A DNA stretch of 64,000 bases from Rhodocyclaceae bacterium (GCA_016704145.1 JADJAS010000007.1:248001-312000); one strand, 5' to 3'; counted from the stretch's first letter, positions 7,867-17,029 are shown. The notes: generated by a model not told the origin, from the letters alone. Program-made: numbers and translations.

Positions 7867-10611
7867 CTAAAACTCTTCCCATTCATCCTGGTCGTCGGTG
7901 AGGTGGGCGGGGGGGCCCTTCTTGACCTGCTGCATGGCCCGCTCCGGCGTGCCGCCATCACTGACTTTCCGCTCCAGCCGCTCCAGCCGCTTCGGCGTCG
8001 CATCGCGCAGCGCCGGCCCCGGCAGGTTGCCGCCCCCGGCCGCCAGCTTGAACATGCCTACCGCCTGCACCAGCCCGCGCGCCTGTTCCTCCAGACTCTC
8101 CGCCGCCGCCGCCGCTTCTTCCACCAAGGCGGCGTTCTGCTGCGTCACCTCGTCCATCTGGCCCACCGCCTGCGTCACCTGCTCGATGCCGGAACTCTGT
8201 TCGCGGCTCGCCCCGCTGATCTCGGTGACCAGATTCGCCACGCTCCGGAACGAGCTGACCACTTCGTCCATGGTCGTGCCAGCCTCGCCCACCAGCTTGG
8301 CGCCACTCTCGACCTTGTCCACCGATTCGGCGATCAGCGCCTTGATCTCCTTGGCCGCCGTGGCGCTCCGCTGCGCCAGATTCCTCACTTCGGTCGCCAC
8401 CACCGCAAATCCCCGCCCCTGCTCGCCCGCCCGCGCCGCTTCCACCGCGGCGTTGAGCGCCAGGATGTTGGTCTGGAAGGCAATGCTGTCGATGACGCCA
8501 ATGATGTCGGCTATCTTCTTCGAACTGTCCTGGATCTCGCCCATGGTCACCACCACCCGCTTGACCACTTCGCCGCCCCGCACCACGCCTTCGTTCGAAC
8601 TCTTGGCCAGTTCGTTGGCCTGCCTCGCGTTCTCGGCGTTCTGCCGCACGGTGGCGTTGAGTTCCTCCATGGAACTGGCCGTCTCTTCCAGACTGCTGGC
8701 CTGCTCTTCCGTCCGGCTGGACAAATCATTGTTGCCCGCCGCGATCTCCTGCGACGCCGTGTTGATCGCTTCCGTCGCTTCCTTGATCCGCCCCACCACT
8801 TCCCGCAACCGCTCCACCGTCGTGTTGGTGTCGTCCTTCAATTGACCGAACAACCCTTGGTAATCCGCTTCTATGGTCTGGGTCAGATCCCCCTGCGCCA
8901 CCCGCTGCAACACCCTCGCCACATCCGACAGCCCCGAGGAAATCACCCCCGACAATTCATTCAACCCCTCCGCCAATTGCTTGAAAAATCCATCCTTGCC
9001 TTCGGTGGACAAGCGTGTATCGAATTCGCCCCGTCCGGCAGCAGCGATGATGCCGGCTACTTCCTTCTCGACCTGGACTTCGGCGGTGCGGTCCTGCCAC
9101 TCGGCGACCGAACCCAGACGCTCGCCGTCGGCGCTGATCACGGGATTCGCCGACACCGTCATGGAGCGCCCGCCGATCTCGAGCTTGGCCGCATAGGTGC
9201 TGGTGAAACTGGAAAGCAGACGCGCCTGGTGGGAGGGGTCCTTATGGAAGGCATCGATGTTGCTGCCGACCAGGCGGCTGGCGTCGAAGCTGGGCAGAAC
9301 CTTGCGGATATCGGCTTGCGCGCCCTTCAGGATGCTGACCACCGACTTGTTGGTATAAATGATGTTGCGATCCTTGTCGACGATCATCACGCCGGTCGAC
9401 ACATTGTCCAGCGCGATCTTGATGCGCAGGTTCTCGGCCGCCACCCGGCGCTCCGCGGTAATCCGCTCCAGCAACTGGGCTTGCATGCGTTGCATCGATG
9501 CCAGCAGGCTGCTGTCGTCGCCGGGCGCGAGCTTGATGTCGTTGTCCAGCTTGCCGTCCGCCACGGCGTGGGCCACCTGCACGGCCGCGTCGGGCTCACC
9601 ACCGATCTGCGCCATGACGCGGCGAGTAAGGATGCGCGCGAACGCCAGCACCGCCACCGCCGACAACAGCGTGGCGAGCGCATAGAACCAGGCAATGTAG
9701 GTACTGTTGCGCTCCAGACTTTGCATCGAGGCCGTCATGTCGGCGGCCAACCGGTCCTCCACCGTCTTCATGAGATCGATACGCGCCGTGGCCGCCGCGA
9801 ACCATTTCTTGGCATCCGTGCCGAGCGACGCCTCGTTCATCCTGGCGATCGCATCCTTTTTGGTCTCGACGACTGCGTCGACGGCCGCACCCTTGATCGT
9901 GTCCCTGGAGAATTGTTCATGGGCAGCGGTCGCGTACTGACCGAAAATGCCAAACCAGGTGTTCTGCTCGGCGGCGTTGCTGAGGAATCGCACCAGCATC
10001 TCGGGCGCGAATTTGTCGGCGCCAAACACGTTCGACAGCGTTGCCCGCTCGATGCCCGCTCGTTCCTTGGCTTGCAGCATCGCGCTATAGGCCGATGCCT
10101 GCTGGCCGATATCCTTGTCCGGGCTCAGCGCGGCAAGCTGGCCCGGAACCTCCAGCAGCGCCGCGATGGTCTTCGTGTAATAGCCAATGGCCTCGGGGCC
10201 GGGCATGGCAAGCCCGGTCACGGCCTGGCGTTTTTCCACGAGGCCGCCAAGCGCCTTGTCGGCGTTGCCGATCAGGCCGGTCAAGTGGCCGCCGAAACGG
10301 GTGCCGTCGAAGCCGGCCAGGGCATCCGCCAGTGCCCGGCGCTGCTTGTCGGTCACCTCGCGCTGCTTGGGTAGTTCAGCGGCGAAATTGGCGCCCTTGC
10401 TGCCGATGAACCCGGCGCTCATGCCGCGTTCCTTCTGCATTTCATGGGCCAGGGCGCCGACATGGGTCGCCACCGTCACCAAGCCCTGGAGCCGCCCCAT
10501 CTCGCGCGACAACAGGATCTTCTCGACCGTGTTCCAGCCCGACACCCACAACATGCCGAGCAGCGGCACGGCCACCATCAACAGCAAACGGTTACTCAGG
10601 CTAAGCTTCAT
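7867..10611 (-). CDS. Methyl-accepting chemotaxis protein with NIT and PAS domains
   Basis: Transmembrane chemoreceptor of 914 residues. TM1 lies at about residues 6-26. A periplasmic NIT (nitrate/nitrite-sensing type) domain follows, recognised by HEMQKERGMSAGF and AKERAGIERATLS. TM2 lies near 303-325, then HAMP, a cytoplasmic PAS domain (VMIVDKDRNIIYTN) and a methyl-accepting hairpin with the tip IIGVIDSIAFQTNILALNAA. The C-terminus EWEEF fits the x-aromatic-x-x-aromatic pentapeptide that tethers CheR and CheB. I chose the ATG at 10611 because AAGGAAGAA precedes it; an in-frame start 39 bases upstream would overlap cheW. A copy of the dispersed 25-base repeat encodes KVSDGGTP near the C-terminus. 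The real ligand is unknown. Confidence 0.93.
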   Translation of the reverse strand: MKLSLSNRLLLMVAVPLLGMLWVSGWNTVEKILLSREMGRLQGLVTVATHVGALAHEMQKERGMSAGFIGSKGANFAAELPKQREVTDKQRRALADALAGFDGTRFGGHLTGLIGNADKALGGLVEKRQAVTGLAMPGPEAIGYYTKTIAALLEVPGQLAALSPDKDIGQQASAYSAMLQAKERAGIERATLSNVFGADKFAPEMLVRFLSNAAEQNTWFGIFGQYATAAHEQFSRDTIKGAAVDAVVETKKDAIARMNEASLGTDAKKWFAAATARIDLMKTVEDRLAADMTASMQSLERNSTYIAWFYALATLLSAVAVLAFARILTRRVMAQIGGEPDAAVQVAHAVADGKLDNDIKLAPGDDSSLLASMQRMQAQLLERITAERRVAAENLRIKIALDNVSTGVMIVDKDRNIIYTNKSVVSILKGAQADIRKVLPSFDASRLVGSNIDAFHKDPSHQARLLSSFTSTYAAKLEIGGRSMTVSANPVISADGERLGSVAEWQDRTAEVQVEKEVAGIIAAAGRGEFDTRLSTEGKDGFFKQLAEGLNELSGVISSGLSDVARVLQRVAQGDLTQTIEADYQGLFGQLKDDTNTTVERLREVVGRIKEATEAINTASQEIAAGNNDLSSRTEEQASSLEETASSMEELNATVRQNAENARQANELAKSSNEGVVRGGEVVKRVVVTMGEIQDSSKKIADIIGVIDSIAFQTNILALNAAVEAARAGEQGRGFAVVATEVRNLAQRSATAAKEIKALIAESVDKVESGAKLVGEAGTTMDEVVSSFRSVANLVTEISGASREQSSGIEQVTQAVGQMDEVTQQNAALVEEAAAAAESLEEQARGLVQAVGMFKLAAGGGNLPGPALRDATPKRLERLERKVSDGGTPERAMQQVKKGPPAHLTDDQDEWEEF
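7945..7969 (-). repeat. Dispersed 25-base repeat, copy in chemoreceptor gene
   Basis: Near-consensus copy (GAAAGTCAG at one end, GCACGCCG at the other, read on the minus strand). It encodes KVSDGGTP in the chemoreceptor tail. It shares about ten further bases (CGCTCCAGC) with the copy at 32611. Confidence 0.8.
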
Positions 10612-10621
10612 GAGTTCTTCC

Positions 10622-11134
10622 TTAGCGGGCACCTGCTTCCGCCGCCTCATCCACCAAGGCCATGTCCGAGGACAGCATCAGGCGAGCGATGTCCACCACG
10701 ATCAGCATGCGCTCGTCGAGCGTGCCGAGTCCCTGGATGTACTTGGTGTCGACGGTCGCGGCAAAGTCGGGCGCCGGCCTGATCTGTTCCGGCCGCAGCG
10801 AGGTCACGTCCGACACGCCATCGACGACGATGCCGACCACGCGCGCGCCGATGTTGAGAATGATGACGACCGTGAAGGGCGTGTACTCGGCCTTGCCGAC
10901 CTGGAACTTGATGCGCATGTCGACGATCGGCACGATGGTGCCACGCAGGTTGATGACGCCCTTGATGAACGCCGGCGCATTGGCGATCGTGGTCGGCTGC
11001 TCGTAGCCCCGGATTTCCTGCACCTTGAGGATGTCGATCGCGTATTCCTCGGGACCGAGCGTGAAGGTAAGGTACTCCTGGGCCATACCACTTTCATCGG
11101 CCTGTTGCTGGCTTGCTTGAGCATGATCCTGCAT
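10622..11134 (-). CDS. cheW: CheW, receptor-kinase coupling protein
   Basis: SH3-like scaffold of 170 residues that joins receptors to CheA. It shows YLTFTLGPEEYAIDI, VQEIRGY and GVINLRGTIVPIVDMR, all family hallmarks. The first 17 or so residues are a Gln/Ala-rich leader; an internal Met17 (MAQEYLTF) would give the usual shorter protein and is the alternative start. It lies 16 bases after cheA and directly before the receptor gene. Confidence 0.95.
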   Translation of the reverse strand: MQDHAQASQQQADESGMAQEYLTFTLGPEEYAIDILKVQEIRGYEQPTTIANAPAFIKGVINLRGTIVPIVDMRIKFQVGKAEYTPFTVVIILNIGARVVGIVVDGVSDVTSLRPEQIRPAPDFAATVDTKYIQGLGTLDERMLIVVDIARLMLSSDMALVDEAAEAGAR

Positions 11135-11150
11135 GTTGCGCTCCCCTTTG

Positions 11151-13355
11151 TCAGGCTGCCGCTGGCAAGGCGCTCTTCGCCATACCCGCCAGCACCGCCA
11201 CGTCGAGAATCAGGGCGACATGACCATCGCCCATGATGGTGGCGCCGGACACGCCATTCACTTTCCGGTAATTGGCCTCGAGACTCTTGATCACCACCTG
11301 CTGCTGGCCGACCAGGGCGTCCACGAACACGGCGACCTTGGTGCCGTCGGCCTCGATGATGACCATGATGCCGCGCTCGAGGTTGGTGATGGCTCCGGGC
11401 ACGCCGAACACTTCGTGAAGCGCCACCACGGGCAGATATTCGCCGCGCACGAACAGCAGCCGCTCGACGCCCGAGATGCTCTTGATCATGTCCTGTTCGG
11501 CCTGTAGGGATTCGATGACGTAGCCGAGTGGAACGATGTAGGTTTCGCCGCCCACGGCGATCGACATGCCATCGAGAATCGCCAGGGTCAGCGGCAGGCG
11601 GACGGTCATGCGCGTGCCAATACCCGTCATCGATTCGATTTCCACCCGACCGCCCATGGCGTGGATGTTGCGCTTGACCACGTCCATGCCGACACCACGC
11701 CCCGAAACCTCGGTGACCTGCTCGGCCGTCGAGAAACCGGCCTCGAAGATGAGTTGCCAGACCTCCTGATCGGACATCTGGTCGTGCACCTGGAGACCTC
11801 GTTCCTTGGCCTTGGCCAGGATGCGCTGGCGGTCGAGGCCGGCGCCATCGTCATTGACCTCGATGACGATGTTGCCGCTCTGGTGATAGGCGCGCAAGGT
11901 GATGGTGCCGGTGGGCTGCTTGCCCTTGGCGGCCCGCACGTCGGGCATCTCGACGCCATGATCGAGACTGTTGCGGACCAAGTGGGTCAGTGGATCGGTG
12001 ATACGCTCGATCAGGCTCTTGTCGAGTTCGGTGCCTTCGCCGACCAGTTTCAGCTCGACCTTCTTGCCCAGCTTTTGGGAAAGCTCCCGAACCACGCGGG
12101 GAAAGCGCGAGAACACCACCGAAATCGGCATCATGCGGATCGACATCACCGCTTCCTGCAGATCACGGGAATTGCGTTCGAGTTGGGTCAGGCCATTGTG
12201 CAGTCGCTCGAACTCGACCGGATCGACACCGCTGGCCGATTGCAGCAGCATGGCCTGAGTGATGACGAGTTCCCCCACCAGGTTGATCAATTGATCCACC
12301 TTCTCGACGCCGACGCGTATCGTGGCGTCACCACCGCTCTTGGCCACCGTCGCCGACGTTGATGACGTGGCCGCCCTGACGGGAGCGGGTTTGTCCACCG
12401 CGGGTGCCGCGGCCTTTTCGGCCGATGCTGTCGGCCGGGGCGCCGCCGAATCCGGCGCGGCCGCCGCTGCCGGCGCCGCGTCGAAAAAGCCGTAACTGCC
12501 ATCGTTGGCATCGGTGGCCGGAGCAGCCGGCTCGCTGGCGTCGATGGGCTCGAAGAAGCCATAGGCATCGGCGTCCGGCGACGGCTGACTTTCCACCGCG
12601 CCCACCGCTTCGACCGGGCCGGCCGAGTCGTCGAAGAAACCATAGGCCGTCTCGCCAGCCTCGCCCGCGGCCTGCCCCAAGGGCGAGATGCGAATGCTAT
12701 CGGTTCGGGCGACGAATTCGATGACGCTGCGCAGGGTGTCGCCATCCGCTTCACCGCGCAATTCGACGTGATAGGGCTGCCCCTCAGCGGCGGCGGCCGA
12801 CACCAGACGGGCCACACCGAACTCGCCCAATTCTTCCATGAGGGCATCGACCGCCAGTCGGCTTGCCGCCGGGTCGCCATCGACGACGAAGCGGATGTCA
12901 TGACCCACCAACGGGGTGGCGGCCACGACCGGCCTCGCTTCCGCGGCGGCCGCCGCGGCCGGTGCCGCGTCGCCGGTGAGGGCGCGCAAGCGCGTGCAGG
13001 TCGCTTCGACCACGGCCGGATCGGCTTCGCCCTCGCCCTTGTGGGCGGCCAGCATGTCCTTGAGCACATCGCCGGCGTCGAGGAAGGCATCGATCATTTC
13101 CTCGCGCAGCCTGAGTTCGTCCTTGCGGATACGGTCGAGCAGATTCTCCAGCACATGGGTGACATCGGCCATGTCGGTGAATCCGAAGGTTCCGGCGGAG
13201 CCCTTGATCGAGTGAGCGGCGCGGAAAATCGCGTTCAGCTGCTCGTTGTCGGGATTACCGATGTCGAGCCCCAGCAGCAGGGACTCCATGCTGGCCAAAT
13301 GCTCGCCGGTTTCCTCGAAGAAAACCTGATAGAACTGACTCAGATCGATCGACAC
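11151..13355 (-). CDS. cheA: CheA chemotaxis histidine kinase, second (complete) copy
   Basis: Complete CheA of 734 residues. The HPt domain has phosphoacceptor His48 (RAAHSIKGSAG). A P2-like domain lies at about 152-227 and an Ala/Pro-rich linker at 228-340. Dimerisation (from about 343), HATPase (LTHLVRNSLDHGVE, DDGAGLD, GRGVGMDVV) and CheW-like regulatory domains follow. The linker carries three spaced copies of a YGFF[D/E] motif (residues 238, 265, 288). One falls beside a degenerate copy of the dispersed 25-base repeat. It is followed by cheW and the receptor and preceded by a stand-alone cheY, making a full signalling unit. Confidence 0.96.
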   Translation of the reverse strand: MSIDLSQFYQVFFEETGEHLASMESLLLGLDIGNPDNEQLNAIFRAAHSIKGSAGTFGFTDMADVTHVLENLLDRIRKDELRLREEMIDAFLDAGDVLKDMLAAHKGEGEADPAVVEATCTRLRALTGDAAPAAAAAAEARPVVAATPLVGHDIRFVVDGDPAASRLAVDALMEELGEFGVARLVSAAAAEGQPYHVELRGEADGDTLRSVIEFVARTDSIRISPLGQAAGEAGETAYGFFDDSAGPVEAVGAVESQPSPDADAYGFFEPIDASEPAAPATDANDGSYGFFDAAPAAAAAPDSAAPRPTASAEKAAAPAVDKPAPVRAATSSTSATVAKSGGDATIRVGVEKVDQLINLVGELVITQAMLLQSASGVDPVEFERLHNGLTQLERNSRDLQEAVMSIRMMPISVVFSRFPRVVRELSQKLGKKVELKLVGEGTELDKSLIERITDPLTHLVRNSLDHGVEMPDVRAAKGKQPTGTITLRAYHQSGNIVIEVNDDGAGLDRQRILAKAKERGLQVHDQMSDQEVWQLIFEAGFSTAEQVTEVSGRGVGMDVVKRNIHAMGGRVEIESMTGIGTRMTVRLPLTLAILDGMSIAVGGETYIVPLGYVIESLQAEQDMIKSISGVERLLFVRGEYLPVVALHEVFGVPGAITNLERGIMVIIEADGTKVAVFVDALVGQQQVVIKSLEANYRKVNGVSGATIMGDGHVALILDVAVLAGMAKSALPAAA
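12569..12593 (-). repeat. Dispersed 25-base repeat, degenerate copy in cheA
   Basis: Read on the minus strand it begins GAAAGTCAGCCGT and ends ACGCCG, with several mismatches in the middle. It lies in the CheA linker, in a different frame (E-S-Q) from most genic copies. It could be chance. Confidence 0.45.
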
Positions 13356-13392
13356 GTCAGCCTCCCTGACCCATGGGTCGTCACTGGCGGCC

Positions 13393-13758
13393 TCAGCCGA
13401 TCACTTTCTTGACGACCTCGATCAGCTTCTGTGGATCGAAGGGCTTGACCAGCCAGCCGGTGGCCCCCGCCGCCCGTCCTTGCTGCTTCATCGCGTCGGA
13501 CGACTCGGTGGTCAACATGAGGATCGGCACTGTCTTGTATTGCGGCATGGCGCGCAGCGACTTGATCAGCGTGAGGCCATCCATGCGCGGCATGTTCTGG
13601 TCGGTCAGGATCAGGTTGAATCCCTTCGCCTTGGCCTTCTCCAGGCCATCCATGCCATCCACCGCCTCGACGACTTCGTAGCCCGAACTCTTCAGAGTAA
13701 AGGTGACCATCTGGCGGATGGAAGCGGAATCATCGACAGCAAGGATCGTCTTTGCCAT
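13393..13758 (-). CDS. cheY: CheY-like response regulator (paired with cheA)
   Basis: Stand-alone receiver of 121 residues with LAVDDSASIRQMV, phosphoacceptor LTDQNMPRMDG, MLTTES and WLVKPF. This type is found upstream of cheA in many betaproteobacterial che operons and may act as a phosphate sink or as a second signal carrier. It is clearly different from the CheY next to cheZ. It lies 12 bases after the sensorless MCP-like gene and 37 bases before cheA. Confidence 0.94.
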   Translation of the reverse strand: MAKTILAVDDSASIRQMVTFTLKSSGYEVVEAVDGMDGLEKAKAKGFNLILTDQNMPRMDGLTLIKSLRAMPQYKTVPILMLTTESSDAMKQQGRAAGATGWLVKPFDPQKLIEVVKKVIG

Positions 13759-13770
13759 TTGCGCAAGCTC

Positions 13771-14994
13771 CTAGAAAAGTTCGACGTCACCCTGGCCGAA
13801 ATTTTGCTGGCCAACGGGGTTTGAATTGCCTATGTGGGTCATTTTTGCGAGGCTGGCCGCGAGCTTCGCCGTCTCCTCGCGCAGCGCGGCGATCGCGGCG
13901 CCGGCGTCCTTGCGCTCGGCATCCACCCGCAGCGTTTGCCCCAGTGACGACAGCTGATCGAGCACCCCGACCAGCGCCGTCACGCGCCGGCCGATATGTC
14001 CGAGCAATTGGGAAACCATGTCCTGGAATTGCAGCGCCGTCACCGCGCGATTAACCTCGGCGGAGACTTTCGCCGAGCCGTCGGCCAGCCGCTCGATGGC
14101 GATCTTGCGGATCCGGTTCTGATCCTCCATCGCCTTGACGATTTCCTCGACCCGCGTTTTCGATTCGAGGGCGAAGGTCATGTCCTGACTGGCCATGCGC
14201 TGGATCGCCTCCTCGGTCTGATGCACCGAGCCCTGCATGGTCTGCATCAGCACGTTGATCTGCTGGCTGAACTGCGTCGTCCGGGCCGACAGGTCGCGAA
14301 CCTCGTCGGCAACCACGGCGAAACCGCGACCGGCCTCGCCGGCGCGCGCCGCCTCGATGGCGGCATTGAGCGCCAGCAGGTTGGTCTGCTTGGCGATGGC
14401 GCCAATTTCGGACAGGATGCCTTGCACGCGCCGGGCATGCAAGGCGATGCCATCGGTCATTTCAACCAGTTCCATGCCGAGCTTGCTGTTGTTGACAATG
14501 TTGTCGACCACTTGCCCCATGACTTGGGAAGTCGTCGCCACGAACTCGTCGAATTGCCGGACCGACTCGCCTTCGCCCACCGAACCGGTAACACCGACGG
14601 CGACGGTGCGCTGCTCGTTGGTCAGGCCGTTCATGCCCTCGAAGCTGGTGGTCAGTTCGCGGATCGCGTCACCGAGCAGTGTCTGCGTGCGCTCGACATC
14701 GCCCTGGATGCTGGAGAACTGCACGGCGCATTGGCGCACGCACTCGTCGAGCAACCCCGTGAACTCGTCAATCAGCGCGCGTTCCTGGCAACAGTGGCCG
14801 CCGCCGCCCCAACTGTCATCGCTCTCGCCGCCACGCGGGACGATCAGGCCCGCCACCAGCCATCCCGCCGCGACGACCAGCACCGTCAGCACGCTACTGG
14901 CGCCAAGGATCTCGGGGAACATCCCCGCACCAAGCGCCACCAGCAGGGTCCAGAGCGCTCCTCCCAGAATGAACTTGCCCATTGAGTTCACCAT
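13771..14994 (-). CDS. Sensorless MCP-like protein with CheZ-like phosphatase motif
   Basis: A 407-residue protein with two N-terminal transmembrane helices (about 7-27 and 33-54), no periplasmic sensor, and a receptor-type hairpin (IGAIAKQTNLLALNAAIEAARAG and the following coiled coil). Near residues 310-335 it has LQFQDMVSQLLGHIG, which resembles the CheZ active-site helix, including the D-x-x-x-Q spacing. The C-terminus ends GDVELF, like the end of CheD here. It may be a membrane-anchored hub or phosphatase for the adjacent CheY rather than a ligand receptor; that is inference. The start is uncertain between 14994 and an ATG 12 bases downstream. Confidence 0.85.
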   Translation of the reverse strand: MVNSMGKFILGGALWTLLVALGAGMFPEILGASSVLTVLVVAAGWLVAGLIVPRGGESDDSWGGGGHCCQERALIDEFTGLLDECVRQCAVQFSSIQGDVERTQTLLGDAIRELTTSFEGMNGLTNEQRTVAVGVTGSVGEGESVRQFDEFVATTSQVMGQVVDNIVNNSKLGMELVEMTDGIALHARRVQGILSEIGAIAKQTNLLALNAAIEAARAGEAGRGFAVVADEVRDLSARTTQFSQQINVLMQTMQGSVHQTEEAIQRMASQDMTFALESKTRVEEIVKAMEDQNRIRKIAIERLADGSAKVSAEVNRAVTALQFQDMVSQLLGHIGRRVTALVGVLDQLSSLGQTLRVDAERKDAGAAIAALREETAKLAASLAKMTHIGNSNPVGQQNFGQGDVELF

Positions 14995-15022
14995 TAAGTA
15001 CTCTGCTTATTATTTTTCGATA

Positions 15023-15970
15023 TTAGCGTTGACTGCTTTCCGCCGCCAAGGCCGGGGCGGCCGCGGCCTGCAGCGCTTCATCGGCCGTTTCGACATCGGC
15101 GGCCTTACCGTCGCGAAGTATCGCCTCCTCCGTACGCTTGTTGAGGATGACGATGCTGATGCGCCGGTTGATCGCGCCATGCGGATCCGACTTGTCGTAC
15201 AGCACCGTCGAGGCCAGGCCGACGACGCGGATCATCTTGCTGTCATCCATGCCACCCGCCACCAGTTCGCGCCGCGAAGCATTGGCACGGTTGGTGGACA
15301 ATTCCCAGTTGCCGAAGCCCCGATCACCGCCCGCGTAGGGCGTCGCATCGGTATGCCCGGACAGACTGATGCGGTTTTCGACCTTGTTGAGCGCCCGACC
15401 GATCTCGCGCAGGATGTCACGGGTGTAAGGCTTCAATTCGGAACTGGCCGAGTCGAACATCGGACGATTCTTTTCGTCGACGATCTGGATGCGCAAACCC
15501 TCGGTGGTCAGGTCGAGTAGCAATTGATTCTTGAACTGCTTGAGCGCCGGCGTTGCCTCGATCAGGGCTTCGAGTTCGCCCTTGAGCGACTCCAGACGCT
15601 GTTTCTCGGCACGCTCGAAATCCGCACGCAGCCGCTGCAGGTTGATGGTCTTCTTTTCCGCCTCCACGTCGCCGCGCTTGACCTGTCCATAGGTGCGACT
15701 GAGATCCTCGCCGCCACCCTGGATCACGGACGAGGAATCGCCGGAACCCGAGCCGCCCGAAAGCGCGACCTTGAGCGGCGTCTGGAAGTAGTCGGCAATC
15801 CCCTTGAGGTCGCCCTTGGTGGTCGAACCGAGCAGCCACATGAGCAGAAAAAAGGCCATCATGGCCGTGACGAAGTCGGCGTAGGCGATCTTCCACGCCC
15901 CGCCGTGATGACCGCCGCCGCCCTTCTTGATGCGCTTGACGACGATAGGTTGCTGGCTGTCGTCGCTCAT
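15023..15970 (-). CDS. motB: MotB, flagellar stator protein
   Basis: Peptidoglycan-anchored stator subunit of 315 residues. The basic N-terminus precedes one transmembrane helix with the proton-binding Asp in YADFVTAMMAFFLLMW, and then the plug region. A C-terminal OmpA-like domain binds peptidoglycan (LSGHTDATPYAGG, NRRISIVI). It overlaps motA by four bases, so the two are translated together. Confidence 0.96.
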   Translation of the reverse strand: MSDDSQQPIVVKRIKKGGGGHHGGAWKIAYADFVTAMMAFFLLMWLLGSTTKGDLKGIADYFQTPLKVALSGGSGSGDSSSVIQGGGEDLSRTYGQVKRGDVEAEKKTINLQRLRADFERAEKQRLESLKGELEALIEATPALKQFKNQLLLDLTTEGLRIQIVDEKNRPMFDSASSELKPYTRDILREIGRALNKVENRISLSGHTDATPYAGGDRGFGNWELSTNRANASRRELVAGGMDDSKMIRVVGLASTVLYDKSDPHGAINRRISIVILNKRTEEAILRDGKAADVETADEALQAAAAPALAAESSQR

Positions 15971-16824
15971 TTGCCCTTGCGGCCCTTCAGATCCTCTTCA
16001 AGCTCCATGAAAGTCGGACGATCGGTCGAATACAACACTTTACGGCCGAACTCGACGGCAACTTGAGGGGCATAACCGTTCATGCTGGCCAGCAGGACCG
16101 CCTTGATGCATTGGTAGATCTTGCCGCCCTCCTCGGCTTTCTGCTCGAGCTGACCGGCGATGGGGGCGACGAAACCGTACGAAACCAGAATGCCCAGGAA
16201 GGTGCCAACCAAGGCGCCGCCGATCATCTTGCCCAATACGGCCGGCGGTTCGCCGACCGAGCCCATGACGTTCACCACGCCCATCACCGCGACGACAATG
16301 CCGAAGGCCGGAACGCTATCCGCCGTCTTCGACATCACGTGGGCAGGCACGTGAGCCTCGTGATGATGCGTTTCGATCTCGATGTCCATCAGGTTCTCGA
16401 TCTCGAAGGCATTGAGGTTGCCGCCCACCATCATGCGCAGGTAATCGGTGATGAAATCCATCATGTGATGATCCGCCGTGACGGTCGGATACTTCGAAAA
16501 AATCGGGCTGCTTTCGGGATTTTCGATATCCCCCTCGATCGACATCAGGCCTTCCTTGCGCACCTTGCCCAGGATCTCGTACAGCATCGCCAGGAGTTCC
16601 ATGTAGAGCGCCTTGTCGAGGTGGGAGCCCTTGAGCACGGAAGGCAGAGCGGCAACGGTGGCCTTGATGGCCTTGGCGCCATTGCCTGCGACGAAACCGC
16701 CGAGGGTCAGACCAATGATCGCGAGGTACTCCATCGGCACCCACAACGCCGCGAGGCTGCCGTGCACGGCGTAGGTGCCGACCGACGCCGCCAGAATCAC
16801 CACATACCCGATCAACAGGAACAC
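15967..16824 (-). CDS. motA: MotA, flagellar stator protein
   Basis: Proton-channel stator subunit of 285 residues with four predicted transmembrane helices (two at about 3-50, two at about 165-220) and a large cytoplasmic loop. The loop contains the charged torque-generating region around KVRKEGLMSIEGDIENP. The start is a GTG six bases after GGGGAGG. The gap of about 205 bases to flhC holds no gene that I recognise and probably carries the motA promoter; I could not find a convincing sigma-28 site. Confidence 0.96.
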   Translation of the reverse strand: MFLLIGYVVILAASVGTYAVHGSLAALWVPMEYLAIIGLTLGGFVAGNGAKAIKATVAALPSVLKGSHLDKALYMELLAMLYEILGKVRKEGLMSIEGDIENPESSPIFSKYPTVTADHHMMDFITDYLRMMVGGNLNAFEIENLMDIEIETHHHEAHVPAHVMSKTADSVPAFGIVVAVMGVVNVMGSVGEPPAVLGKMIGGALVGTFLGILVSYGFVAPIAGQLEQKAEEGGKIYQCIKAVLLASMNGYAPQVAVEFGRKVLYSTDRPTFMELEEDLKGRKGK

Positions 16825-17029
16825 TGCCGGCCTCCCCAGTCCGTAGCCTCGCCACCGGGTTTGCCTGTTGCAATCCGGCCGCGCGCGAACGCAATCATAC
16901 GGGATTGTCGACCGCCGACACCCCCGGGGATCGACTCAACTGGTCGGCAAAACCCCTGCTATTGGAATATTTGACGCCGCCGCGAAACCGCCCCGCACCT
17001 CGGCGGATGGCGGCGCGCGGCGGGTCTGC

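Noticed and set aside
7570..10374. A very long plus-strand open frame (over 900 codons) opposite the chemoreceptor gene
   Set aside because: It is His/Arg-rich antisense of a high-G+C gene, with no domain signal, while the minus strand encodes a clear chemoreceptor.
16825..17029. Sigma-28 promoter upstream of motA
   Set aside because: A TCAAATAT and a GCCGACC sequence are present, but their spacing does not fit the flagellar consensus.
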